Assembly: GCA_029961685.1 (NCBI GenBank)
Contig: JARWKL010000007.1
Location: 3,988,708 to 4,052,707, forward strand
Reading direction: 5' to 3'
Source of the DNA: Aristolochia californica
Lineage: Eukaryota > Streptophyta > Magnoliopsida > Piperales > Aristolochiaceae
DNA length: 64,000 nucleotides
The number at the start of each line of letters is the position of its first letter. The stretch's first letter is position 1. Of the stretch, positions 1-13,700 are shown one piece after another. The translations under genes were made by a program, and so were the position numbers. The notes beneath the pieces are model-generated. The model saw only the letters and a list, made by a program, of their open reading frames with translations, was not told where the DNA came from and ran no database searches.

Positions 1-565
1 TGTTTTGACTTTAATGTCCAACTCAGAAAATCAAGCCAGCTGATTACCTCAATCTATAGTCTCACTCTTTCCTCCATTTTCTTCTTGTGAAAATGAGTGA
101 AATTGAGTTTTTGAGAGAGAATGAGGGAGAGAAAAGAGAGAGAAGAGAGCCAAAAGAAACTGCTCTCCTTGGGGTAATGATCGACCTCCAATTCTTCTTA
201 TTCAATTAACTATCTATTAATTACTAAATTACCCCTAATCAGTCACTCTTTACATAATCCCTTATATCTCCCCGTTGATGGACTCAAATTACATGAACTA
301 CAAATAAAGTTAAACATGATGAACCATAAAATGTCATCTCCAGAAATTATAGTTGAAGTAAAATGACCAAAATTCCCTTTCTATTGATTTTCTAATACTC
401 TCCAACAAACTTGAGCCCTTATATCATGTCTCCCTAGAGATTCAATAAATACATCTGCCACTTATCTCCAGATCTAATATATGGAGTGACAATTTTTCTC
501 TTCATCACAATATCTTGAATAAAGTGATAGTTTATTTCAATATATTTTGTTATTTCATGGAACAC
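1..565 (-). mobile_element. Decayed Ty1/Copia element, 3' end
   Basis: Read on the minus strand from about 556 down to 405, the sequence encodes the C-terminal end of a Copia reverse transcriptase/RNase H: a stretch beginning VFHEITKYIEINYHF, then a decayed form of the usual family ending (ADVFIESLG). One lost base near 450 shifts the frame between the two parts, and a stop follows in the first frame. A purine-rich tract (complement of about 262-276) fits the polypurine tract before a 3' LTR, so positions 1-260 are probably LTR or its remnant. The element is dead and continues beyond the left edge. Confidence 0.65.
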
Positions 566-1773
566 TAGATTTTACCGGTGCAATCTCAATGCAGGCGCCC
601 GCCCCGTTGCCAGATGTTGGATTTGGGTTAACATGCCTAGCGCACTCATCTAGTCTCTTTGGTTGCTTTGCTCTTCAAATCGAACTAGGAAGGGATGAGA
701 TTGGGTTTGTGGTGGAAGGTTTTTGTTAAAGTATTTTATATTTTATAATTAATTAAATTAATAATTTTATTTAAACTTGTAATCATTGTATTAATATAGA
801 CTAAACTAAAATCTATCTTAATTCATTAATAAAATACCCTATTTAATTATTTATTATATTAATTATTTTTAATATTATATTAAATTATTAAGAGTGGTAA
901 TTAAGATATTATAAAAGTCAAAATTTGATTAAGTATCTTTAGGTATGTTTTTGTTTTATTAAGTCCAATAATTTAATTATGATGTTTGTTTGTAAATAGT
1001 ATTCTGGACCCTAAACTAATTTTAGGAAAAAATTGGACAATTCTAAAAAAAAAACACTTTTACCATCTTGCAAGGTGTTATTCTGTCTTTGACATTTTTC
1101 TCAAAGTCTTCAGTCATCTCTATCGACTCTGCCCCTGAGATCACTCCGGTAACTATTTCTATCGTATTGGACTGAAAGCTTGTGGGGGAAGTGAAGATTC
1201 ATTTGCAAATATTTCTGGAGTCGAGGAGTCCGGACGTAAGAGCTGCATGTCGCGAATTCCCGGTAACAAATGTAAGATCTTTAAAACCTGCGAAGTCGCA
1301 ATGTTAACCTCTTGTCGTGAATCGGCGTGGTGAGTTTCGTGGTTTGTTGTGCCCAATTGGTTCTTTTGTATAAAAAATTCAGTTTTGGTTGTTTGGTGGT
1401 GTGAAATGCGAATGCCCAATTACGCGAAATTGGGAAATTTGGGTGCCTTAGATTCTTTTTATCTTTTGTTTTGTTTTAAATTTTTGATTTGTTGGTCTTT
1501 TCATTTAACAATTCGAGAAAAAAAAACGGCTGATATCAGTTCAGAGCGACTTAAATGCTTTGTGCTTCAGTGGAAATATGGAATGATTGGGAAAGTTAAA
1601 ATTCGAAGGCCAGTCTTTGTTCGTAGTATAACTTTTTGATATCCATTTTCCGTAGTATAACTTTTTAATACTGAAATATTATTTAATTGTGATTATTTCG
1701 GCTTTTCTCTGTTCTTTTTTAACGCAAAAATCATTTTGAACTCCCTCTTCGACTTTGCAGCTAATTTGGGGGG
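566..1773. other. Gene-free AT-rich stretch and 5' leader of the TRIPP-like gene
   Basis: From 730 to 1080 the DNA is very AT-rich and shows no coding signal. About 1100-1260 looks like a leader exon with a possible donor at 1262 (GGTAACA). A good acceptor (tttgcag) lies at 1760, fourteen bases before the first ATG, so a 5'-UTR intron of about 500 bases is likely. Short open frames here match nothing I recognise. Confidence 0.4.
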
Positions 1774-4700
1774 ATGATGAATTTCTTGTCGTCGCGATCT
1801 GCACCACCTGTTGTGCCAGACCAACCGCCTGAGCAAGAAGTTGCCACGGATATAACCTCTGTGTCCAAATCATCCGGTAATACTTCAGAAGGACTTATTG
1901 CTGAAGATCCATTTACAAAATCTTCTAAAACTGAAGGTGGTGATGTAAAGAAAGATCCAAGTGAAGCTCTCTCCAATGATCCTAATACTCCCATGGCGAA
2001 GAACAGTGTTCCTATCAAACATCACTCAGATGTCACCGAAGATGAAGGATGGATAACCATTCCATACAGTAAGTGCCCCTTAGTCTCTGCATTTCTCTCT
2101 GTATTCTTAAAAATGTGTTTCTAGTTACACTGATGACGCACTCATTTTTCTTAGTCAAAATGGGATAAAATCTTTACCCATACTGTTTTAATTGTTTAGT
2201 TCTTCACAATCTTTTCCCTGCTTCCACTGATGCTTGATAGTAATTCTCAGAACTACAGTCAATGTTCATTTGAAATGCATTTCCAGGGAAGCTTCCTGAA
2301 GATTGGAGCGAGGCAGCAGATTTACTTTCTCTTCATGCTCTGGATCGTTCATTTATCTTTCCAGGTATGGGTGCCTGAAGATTTCTTGTGCGGTGGTTTT
2401 GCATGTAGTTTTGACTGGGTGCAACGGGCTTGAGCTTGTACTGGTGACAGAATCCTCGTTTTTTCCTGCAGGTGAACAGCTTCATATACTGGTTTGTCTT
2501 TCTACATCAAAGCAGGATACAGAAGTTATAACCCCAGTTAAGGTTGCTGCTGTCATGAGTAAAAATGGAATTGTTGACCAAAATGACATGCAACAAAATA
2601 AAACCCATGACACCATTCCGAACTCCCGTTTGGAAGTAGCGGATTCAGATACAAAAGAAAATGGTGGAACTGAATTGATGATGGAGAAGACCGATAGGCA
2701 ACATGACATTTTAGACAGTGAGTCTACTCTTCGATCTGAGTCACACAGAGAAAGAACTCAAACACTTCTGGCAAGATTTAGGAACTCTCATTTCTTTGTT
2801 AGGATTGTGGACGCTGATGATGATCCTCAGTCAAACAGAAATTTGGCTGAATCTTCTTCATCTCTTTCTGAGGTAGGAAGAGAGAAGTCCAGGACTAGCA
2901 ATTTCAAAAGTAGAAGGTTTTTACCCAGAGATTCCCATTTCAACACAGTTATTGATAAAGGGAGTTTTGATGCCAGTGCTGCTGGTGGCATGGCCAGAAA
3001 CATAATTAGTTGCTGTGCGCTTCCTAATGGAGACATAGTGGTACGTTTGAGAAGACTGTCATTGCTTGATATGATTTTGATTTCACTACTGGTTGTCCTA
3101 CATTATTTATTTATTCTGCACTTCTCCTAATATTACTCATCATAGATTCAAATTAGTGGAGTGACTGTGGAGGTTGGTGTATTGAAAAGTTTCTAATCAA
3201 GAACTTATTATTCTTGAGTTGTGTCAGGGTGTAGTGTTGGGGATGGGTGTTGTTCATGACTTTCTTGTGGTTGTGCAATTGGAATCACTTGAGTACAGTG
3301 TGTCCAGTCCCAGATTCATAGTTAATGACTAGGATATTGTTCTGAAAATAATTGTGGAAATGTATTGTTGAAATAAAATTATAGGAATGTGATTCTGACC
3401 TCCTTAGATTAATGGCATTACATCTGACATTATCTTCCTTCTTTGGTGGTTTGTTTCCTGTGCTTTGAGTTGATTCAAATCATAAGACGAAACACTATCA
3501 CTATCCTGCATAAGAACTTCAAAAAACCACTCAAAACAAGATAGCCTAACTCTAATGAAAAGTTGTAGTTGTACGCTGTGTATCATCCTTTGACATGTTT
3601 TTTTTTTCTTCCCTTTTTTTTAACTGAGTTGTTTAATTTGTGAGATTACTCAAGAGATTTTATTGACAGTCATAATAATGCTATAGCTGCTCCATTTAAA
3701 GCAAAGAAAGAAATAATGCTATAGCTGCTCCATTTTAAAGCAAAGAAAAGAATGATGCTATACTTGCTCCATTTTAAAGCAAATAAAGAAATAATGCTAT
3801 GGCTGCTTCATTTTAAAGCAAAGAAAGAAATAATGCTGTAGCTGCTGAGTACATTTTTTCTTTTGAAACAAATCCGGAGAGAGAGGCAGAGCCTCAAGCC
3901 TCAGAAATGAAGGAAACATACACTGCAAACATTAAGGAGGGTGAGAAACCCCATCCCTAGCTAGCCTGTTGGCTAAACCATTAGTGGAACAAGGGATGTG
4001 CTGCCATACAATCTGCAAAGAAGAGCTGACATCATTAATTTCATCATATATGTGTCTAAGCCTTAATGGGAGAGGAGCTTGCTGGGTGAGACAGTTGATT
4101 GCTAGGGTTGAGTTCCCCCTCAATTATTACTGGACTACAAAAATGCTGGAAGAATAACTTTATCCCTGTTAGGAGAGCTTTTAGTTTTGGTTCTTTCAAG
4201 TCTCTGTGTCCCGATGGCCTCGAGTATACGATCATTATCTGACTAGAACTGTCTCTCACAAATTCCACCTACTCCTGCTGGACCAGGGTTTCCAATGGAA
4301 CTCTTTCAAAGTTTATCTGTATCTATTCAGTTGGGGAGGGAACCAAGATGCCATTTGTGGGGGGAGTGGAGTTGATATCTATGGTTAATTCTCATCCAAT
4401 TTCTGTGTATAGTAAAATGTGGGAGAGGAGGGAGGGTGCCAAAAGCCTGTCCCCAAGATAAGATGAAGTGGTTAAGTCTTCAATGATTACCTGATTGATT
4501 TCTATGTGCCTGAGAAGGTTCTTGCATTTCACTTTTTCCATATGTTCCAAAAAAAAGCAGCTATGAATATTGTCCAGGTTGTGTTACCTGTTTTTTAGAA
4601 TGGGGTTGAGGCCTTGGATGAGGAATCCTGCTATGCCTTGTGAAAAAACATAGGCTGGTGTTGAACTTCTAAGGATTTCCCCCAAATTCCACAGCTGAAA

Positions 4701-7700
4701 TTATAGTGTTGAATTTATGGATAAGAGAAAACTAACTTCACTAACTTGATGTAATTTGAATACATAAGCCCCTATAATAGGGGAAAGTAATAGAGTCCAA
4801 TTAGAAGTAAATATCATTGTCCCAATTACACCCAAAGTCTAATACTTAAAGATAAGTCCTAGCATAATTAAACAACTCAACATAAATAGAAGGCTAGCAT
4901 AACTAAAACACCTTTAAACTGAGAGTCTTCTATGAGACCACATTCTGAGAGACTCTTGTAAGACTCCACCATATTAATTCTGGTTCTGTGAGACTTCTTA
5001 ATGTGAGAGTCATGTAAGAGCCTTTTATATCTTCTCTTCAACACTCCCACTTAAGCTGGAGTTTATAACTTCAACTTGCAATGAAAATGATTCTTGGTCT
5101 TCAATTTTCTTTACCTCAAAAAATTCTTCATTGATGCAAAAACTTCATTTTTTGTGCTCCACCTTTCTTGAATATTTTGGTCACATAAAAATTACCACAA
5201 CATATGGAACAACCTCTTTCTTGTACTTCTTTTTCTACTTATCCCCCTCAAGTTGGGGATAAAAAAGATATAGAGACCCAGCTTGGACAAAACACAATAT
5301 GGGAGAAAAAATCACTCCTAGCCGTATGACAAAGCTCCATACATCGGTCAAAATGGTCATAGTCTGAAACACACTTTGCTCAATTTGAAAGGCGGAAAAC
5401 TAGCCCAAGGCTTAAAAAAAGGTGACTTTGGGAGATCAAAGACAGGGGAATCCCATAAGACGGTGCACGTCTAGGGGAAAGGTTCCATGTGAATGGCACT
5501 TGTACATGGGTTAGTCGATCCTAAAAGATTTGACTCAAGTTGTTGGGCATACTCCTATACTTTTTAGGTAGCGGGTCTAGGCATTGCTCTGAAGTGATAA
5601 AAATACATGATGATAAACTGAGGAAATACTCGAGGAAAACAACTTTCATCGAAAGGAGGTGACTATGCAACACTCATACTTCCAAAGTGAACTTTTTTTT
5701 TTGGAAAACTAGGGGAGACGATAACAGTAGAACTTAATAAACTTGATTAAGTATAATATTTTTTTGGGTGATCACAATTTTTTTGAGTTAACTATGCGGA
5801 AGTTATACAACCAAGTAACAAAAACACAAAACTTGAAAACAACTTTGATGCAAGATATTGCATATCTTGAATGAGCACATCATGGAGTCATTAAGTTGGA
5901 CCAAAACTCTTTGATTAGAAGACAAATTTGGCTAAAAAACTCAGGTTTTAGGAGAAAAGGAAACTCAAATCACATCAATGCCTAGAGATAATAGGAGAGA
6001 AAATAGGAAAAAATAAGATATTTTTGGCAGAGCCGACCTTTGATACTTTTGATATCAATATCTCCAAAAATATAGTTCAAAGTCACAAACGGTTTGTTGA
6101 TTAGAAACTAGACTCAAATATATTTCATCCAAGTATAACTTCACTTTATAAAATATACTTCTTTTGAGATAAAGAAGCTGATATATTTGCAGAATTTGTA
6201 ATCTGGCCGAATTGAGTATTGTTTCTTCTATGGCCAGCATGATCATTGACTCTTCCAAGATTGATATCTCCCTATAGAAAACTTGGATTGAGAATTGGTT
6301 GAATAGGTAATAAAATAGACTTACAGATATATCTTTGGATATATAATTCTCCCTGTAAAGTCTCGTTCGTGATGGCATAAGATGGCTCGAAAGTAGAAGT
6401 TTTCTATTGATGCTCGAACTTCTCTTGCAATTTAACCTTTGCTGCTTCAAATATCGATTTTTCTTTATAGAAAACGTTGATTGCCAAATTTAGTTTTGTG
6501 TTGGAAAGTAGACTCGAATATCTTTCTGTCAATATATAATTTGCTATATTAAAAACTCCATATGGAGGTGCAAATGCCAAGAAAACAAGGGATATTGGAA
6601 CTAAAAAGAGAAAAAAAATATAAACATGAACCTAAACTACTAGAGATGATAGATCAGAAAAGGATTACATTATCTTTGTGGGTTAACCGAGTCAACTCAC
6701 AGAACCTGCTTTGATACTATATTGAATTTATGGAAAAGAGAAACCTAACTTCACTAACTTGATGTAATTTGAGTACATAAGCTTCTATTTATAATAGAGG
6801 AAAGTAATAGAGTCCAATTACAATTAAAGTACCCTTGTCCCGATAAGACCTAGCATAATTAAACAACTCAACATAAATAGAAGACTAGCATAATTGAAAT
6901 ACCTTTAAACTGAGACTCTTTTATGAGACTCTTGTAAGACTCTATCATATTAATTCTGGTTTTGTGAAACTTCTTACTGTGAGAGTCATGTAAGAGCCTT
7001 CTATATCTTCTCTTCAACATGTAGCATAATAGCAAGTGATTAGCAGCTGCTGAATACTTGGATATGTACCAATACCAATCAACATTTTAGGCTACATCTT
7101 ATGATTAGTCTGACATTTATTATTTATATATTGCTATAAGATTTTAAATGCTGAGAATATTTTTCTGCATTTTCTAATTCTGAAGGGCAAGCTTTATGTC
7201 TTAATTTTATTTGGTGGTCTTAAACAACTACTTACCCTTTTCAAAATACAAGGAAAAATACAAGAAACAAGAGTTGGGAAGTCCGTCCTAACAAATATTT
7301 CCTGTATTTTTTCTTATAAATTGAGAAAAGCATCAAATAATTATCTTAAAACTAACTCTAATCATTGAGATTTGCCTGACTCCCTAGTGATTTCTGTTCA
7401 GTTTTTGCTGTTCCACATATCCTTGGAGCTTACATGCATTGCCCTGCTGTACAAATGGATTTGACATGCCAGATCTTTGGAGTCAAATGAAAATGCTAAT
7501 TCAACCATCTTTATGCACTATTTAACTGCATTCCATTGACATCATGAATACTTAAGTACTGTGAATTTGGTGCTGCGTGATATTTATACTTAAGGTCTAT
7601 ACATGCCAGCATACTGCACTTTTCCAGATGACAGAAAACTGGTGTGAATAGCATTGCTCTTTGATTGCTCAATAAACTGATACTCATCCAGTTGCTGGTG

Positions 7701-10700
7701 CTGGAAGGATTCAGGTCCTTTTACAAGTGAACGTTGGAAATAACTTTGTGAAAGATCCTGTCCTCGAGGTTCTTCAGTTTGAGAAGTATCAAAACTCCAG
7801 GAATTTACCTTCTTCTGAGAACCATGACAATGCAGATAATCAGGTGGCCGACCCATGTGGGGATCTTCTGAAGTGGTTGCTTCCCTTGGATCGATCTGTG
7901 CCACCTCCAGCTCGCCTATCGTCACCTCTTCCTTTGAGTTCAACTGCTGGTGTAGTAGGAAGTGCTTCTCAAAGGTCTACATCATCTACATCAACAGGTT
8001 CCCAGCTCTTCTCTTTCGGCCACTTCAAGAGTTACTCTGTATCTTCACTTACGAATCAATCGCAACCTGCTACTTCTACCTCATATGCAAAGCCTAGCTT
8101 TGATCTTGAAGATTGGGACAAGTTCTCTTCACAAAAGTTATTGAAAAATCAAGAAGTGGCAAATGAAGGGCTTTTATCTTTCCGGGGAGTATCTCTTGAA
8201 CCTGAAAGATTTTCTGTGTATTGTGGATTGGAAGGAATTTATGTTCCAGGGAGAAGGTGGAGAAGAAAACTTGAAATTTTACAGCCAGTAGAGATTCATT
8301 CTTTTGTTGCTGACTGCGATACTGAGGACCTTCTCTGTGTTCAGATAAAGGTGACTTTTTTTCTTTAACCTGTAAGAATGTATTATGGGAATAAAAAAAT
8401 TCTCCACTTTGACTTTTAAGTAATTTATTTTTCTTCTCCTCAATTGTTGTGACTGAAAATTAGATTTTTTGACAGAATGTTTCTCCTGCACATATTCCGG
8501 ATGTTGTGATATTTTTGGATGCCATAACTATTGTCTTTGAGGAAGCACCAAAAGGTGGGCCACCTCAGTCATTACCAATTGCATGTATTGAGGCTGGAAA
8601 TGATCACAGTTTACCAAATCTTGCCCTCAGGTTAGTCTCTAGAACCATCTTCTACTTTTCAAATAACCCATCTCTTGCAACTGTTTCTTTCACGTTTTCA
8701 TCAAATGCACTCTTTTCTTTTCATAAGTGTCAGTTTTTCTTATTTTGTTTTTGACGAATTTGTCTTTTTAGTTGTTATTATTATTATACATCTTCATTAA
8801 AAAAAATTGTTGTTATTATTATTATTTCTTTATGTTTATTTTATTTTGAGAAAAAAATGCATCGTTTTAAGAAGAGAAAGTACAGTGAAATTCAGTTTCT
8901 ACATAGTAAAAGATGGGTGCCACCCTTGGCCCTGCTGTTTGCATCTTTATAAGCCTTGCTGGACATTATCCCATCAAATGTCCCAAGGAGAGGAGAGTTC
9001 ACAAACTTCTTTAATGCTATCTACAGATATCTGAGGGAGTAATGATGAATTTTTAGTGGATATATTAGCTAATGAAGGAATCTTCCCTCAATGACTTGTT
9101 GTGTGAAGTTCTACCACTGTAACTCCCAGAGGTCCTCTTTTACTTTCTATGAGCTTTGCTTCTATGAAAAAGCACTGCAAACTACCCTCCCATCTTCCCC
9201 CAAACCCACCTCCAAAACAAAAAGAAAATAGCTGTCAAAATTTTGTTTCTTCAAATTTCCAACACTTACAACCAGGGGCAGAAGAACAATATCAGGATCT
9301 TCATCTGAAAACTTATCCTGGCAAATTCTAATATTGATTTTTTTAAGTTGTTGTACTGCATTAATAAAAGGACAGAAAATTTATATTTTACTGAACTAGT
9401 TCGACTCTGTTACATTAATATGTCGTTTTCCTTTAATTGTAACATTTTTTTATTTATGGGATTTGGTAATTTGGCACATCAAACAATATTGTTTGTCATC
9501 TGATACTTTTAAATGAGTGTACAGTTTTTTCTATTTGTATATTTATGTAAAATGGCTATTTAGGATGTTTGAGAAGTAGCTATTTAGTATTTATATGCAG
9601 TGCATGTTAGCAATGAAATTCAACTGCCAAAATTCAAACATCTGAATCCCAAAAAATAGCATACAAAATTTCTTTGCTACTTTCATATAGTAGAAACAGA
9701 GTAAATGAACTCTATGGGCAGCTGAACATAGATTTAGCTTTACAATACAAGAGGAAACTTGAAATATGAATGCAGATTCTTGGTGGTATGAGGGAATACT
9801 GTTGTTGGCTACATAAGAGTCCCTCAATCTGCCTCCTGCGTTCTGGTTGGAGCTGGATCATAAATAGACTTATAACTATACAGCAACATTTATCTAGCCT
9901 GCTGTCGGCCGGTTTTCTCCCTCCTGGTTTTTCTCTCTTACAGATTCATTCAGGTGGCTGGGTTTGGTTGAACCCAATTGAATAGGCCATTCTGGTGCAG
10001 TTCTGATGACCCTGTTCAAGAATGATTTGACCATGTTCTGCTTGGAGTGGCTAGAATCCTTTCAAGGCCAACAGTAGACCATTTACCTATCTAATTTGAA
10101 GGAAAAGCTGGATCTCAGGGTGTACCACCCTTTAGATTTGAACAAATGTGGGTCCTTGACAGTACCTTCCTCCCTTTGGTAGAACAATGGTGGAGAGAGG
10201 AAAACCCAAGTGGTTCCCCAAGTCTGAAGCTTGTCAAAAAAATCAAAAGCACTCGAAGGCAAAATTAAAGAATGGTGCAAAACTAAGTTCCCCAAGTCTG
10301 AAGCTTGTCAAAAAATCAAAAGCTTTCAAAGGAAAGATTAAAGAATGGCGCAAAACTAAGTTTGGTGATCCAACTCATAATAAAGTTATCCTCCAAATAA
10401 TACAAGAGTTGGATGTGGTGGAGGAATCAAGAAGTTTGAGATACTGATATCTTATCAAGGGACATTTTGAAAAAGGAATTTGAGAAAACAGTGGCCCAAG
10501 TATGTATGTATTGGAAGCAAAGACTGAGGTTCAGATGGATAAAGGAGAGGGAACCCAAGTTTCTTTCATACTTTTGCCTCATCACATAGGAGAAGAACTC
10601 AACTAAAGCACTCAACATTGAAGGAAATCAAATCGTGGATAAAGAGAAAATATCTATAGCCTTAATCAAATTCTTTAATACAAGAATAAATGTCCAAACA

Positions 10701-13700
10701 GACCAAAAGCTATAAATCTGCCTCTAAAGAGCATTACTGAATGTCGAGCTGTTGTCTTGGTATTGGTAGAGCCTTTCACAAGGAAGGAGGTTGAATCAGC
10801 TTTAAAATTAATGCCGGAGTATAAAGCACCTGCTGCAAATGGCATACATGACTGAGTTTTACAGGAAAGGATAGATTGTCTTGCAAGTTGACATAAAGGA
10901 AATGTTTGAAGAATTTTTCAGCTTCAGTCTTACAACCAGGAGCATGAGAGATTCTTTTGTTGCACTAGTTCCTAAAAGAGGGGCAGATATGTGATAAGAA
11001 TTGAGGCTCATTTATCAGGCAGTTATGAACTTTTAGCAAGGTTTTGGCTCTTAAGACTGAAGAAAGCACTGCCCTTTATCATAAGGAGCACGAAAGTGCC
11101 TTGGTAAATGGAAGGTAAATCACTGATTCAGCTCTTATAGCACATGGGTTTATCAATTCCCAAAAGAGGAGGTTTACATGGTCTATTCATTAAACTAGAT
11201 TTGGAGCAGGCTTCTTTTTCTTTTTGATTTTTTGAAATGTTGAAATCTTATGAATTAGCTTAAAGAATACTAGGGGGAAGTCTTCAAGCAATAAGGAAGA
11301 AAGGAAATCAAGGACATTCCAAGGCTCTCAAAGATCTATCGGTGGCATCATAGATGCCATTTTGCACTCAATCCTCTCATTGGTTCACGCCATGCCTTTG
11401 GGACTCTTCCTCCTATCCACAGTTCTATTATAGAAAGAAACTGTTTCTCTGTGGTGAACTATAGAGAAGATGCCCCATCCTATCCTGGAATTGTTGGTGT
11501 CATAAGAGATTGATAACAGTTGTTTTTCTGGCCTTGTCTGGCCCAGCTTGTCACTTGGACTGACTTGAAGCAGAAGTCAGGGCACTCCTTTCGGGAATTA
11601 AGTTATATGCTCAGAAGGTCTCATCATCAGCAATTGTTAGAGGGAATTCAGACTAGTCATAAATTGGATGTGAAAGCGAAGTCCTCCACCTTGGAGGTTA
11701 AAGTATGCATTCAATGAAATCCAGGACATTTATGAAACTTTTCATGTAATTTGGCAGCATACCTCTTGTGCTGCTAACAGTTTCTCTAGTGAATTAGCTA
11801 AACTGTGAGTCACTCAGCCTACCCTAGTGGTTAGAGAGTCCCTCCCTCTCTTTTCCCAGTTGAGGCTTGTCTTCTTCTTTGTACTTTCACTTATTCTTTA
11901 TTTCATTAATGAAATGCACCATAAGTAAAAAAAAAAAAAAAAGCCAAAATCCATATTATATGAGTTAAAGTGGTCTATGCTTCCAACCCATATGAAACTT
12001 TCAATTCCCCTGTGTATTTCATGTATGCTAGGTTAATTACATGATTTGTAAAATCTGTTCTTATATTGGTAATGTTTCACATTATGGCAGGAGAGGGGAA
12101 GAGCATTCTTTCATATTGAAACCAGCTAATTTAATGAGGGATCCTAAGACTTATGGAAAAAGTAATAGTTCTCAGCTGCCATATTCACAGTCAGGTAGAG
12201 CAGCATCAAGTGTACATCCGACTCCTAAAGTTGGGGAGGGAAACCAAGTTCCTAAAAGCACTGATCAATATGCAGTTCTAGTTTCATGCAGATGCAATTA
12301 CACTGGTAAAATTTATTTTTCTCATATTTACAAAGTGATTTTAGTATGATAACTCACAATTATTGAAATTCATTGCTGAGGACAATCTGGTTGACATGAT
12401 TTACTTTTTGTAGAATCAAGATTGTTTTTCAAGCAGCCAACAAGTTGGCATCCACGGTTGTCAAGGGATCTCATGATATCTGTAGCAACAAAAATGTCAG
12501 AACAAGCCTTGGGGCCTAATGGTGGATTCTCTCCTCTTCCTGTTCAGGTCTAAAATATATCACAAACAGATTCTAGCTGTTTATGAAGAGCATAAAACAT
12601 CTCAGACATTTCCAAGTTGTTTGGCTACATATTGAAAATTTCTACTTTACCATCCAGAAATTCATTTTCCTAATTATATTTTACACTTATATAAAAAAAT
12701 CTGAGTGGCTCTTCATTAAAGAATAAAGAGTATAATGTGGAGGGAGATGAGAACCTCAAGTCTCGAATTACAAAGATGAGAGGTACCCACAGGAACATGC
12801 TGATGGGTGACAGCCTCTTCTCTGAAGCATCTGGAATGCTATTAACAGAATAAGACCATCCAGCCAAGAGATAATAAGAGGGAAAAAGAGAGTTCTTATA
12901 GTCTTACGTTATTAATCTCTGAATTTGTTTAGTTGCTAAGTTTTTGGCTACAGAACCCCCTCAAGTTTTTGGCCATTCTTATTGGTGCTCTTCTTGAACT
13001 ATTTCAGGTATTAACTCTTCAGGCATCAAATTTGACGTCAGAAGATTTAACCCTAACAGTTCTTGCTCCAGCATCATTGAACCCACCCCCATCTGTTGTG
13101 TCCTTGAACTCCACTCCATCAACCCTAGTTAGCCCTTTCACTGGTTTTCCAGAGATTGTAGAACCAACGAGTGGCATGCAGAGGCTGACTTCGTTGCCTG
13201 TAGTAGCGGAGAATAAGAAAGAAAATGCAGTTGGTGGAAGATCTGTTTCTCTCAATGAGCAGACTATCTCCACCCCTGATGTCACTCCAAGTAATGGATT
13301 AGGTTGTACACATCTTTGGCTGCAGAGCACAGTTCCTCTAGGGTATGTAATCTGTTCTTCATTTTTATTAATCTTGATAGTTTGATTTTTTAAGTGATAA
13401 GAGAATGTTAAAATTAAGAGAGTTGTGATAACAAACTATTCTGATCAGCACTTGTACTTAGTGCAGCAAATGACAGAAATAGGTGGTTTTTTTTCCCCTG
13501 AATGGTGAATAGTGAATTATTTTTAATATGAAAGGGTCCATATATCAAAAAGGAGAAGAGCTCTTGATTCAATGGGCCTAAGAAACTGTTCATTAACTTC
13601 TTTTTTGTCTTCATGGTGCCTTCATCAGATGTGTTCCTTCTCACTCCACTGCTACTGTCAAGCTTGAGTTGCTTCCATTGACTGATGGGATAATCAATCT

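Noticed and set aside
3674..3849. CRISPR-like regular repeats
   Set aside because: The units are contiguous without unique spacers and lie in a plant intron.
6055..6450. 131-codon minus frame inside the LTR element at 4707-7019
   Set aside because: No gag, protease, integrase or RT motif; AT-rich composition explains the open frame.
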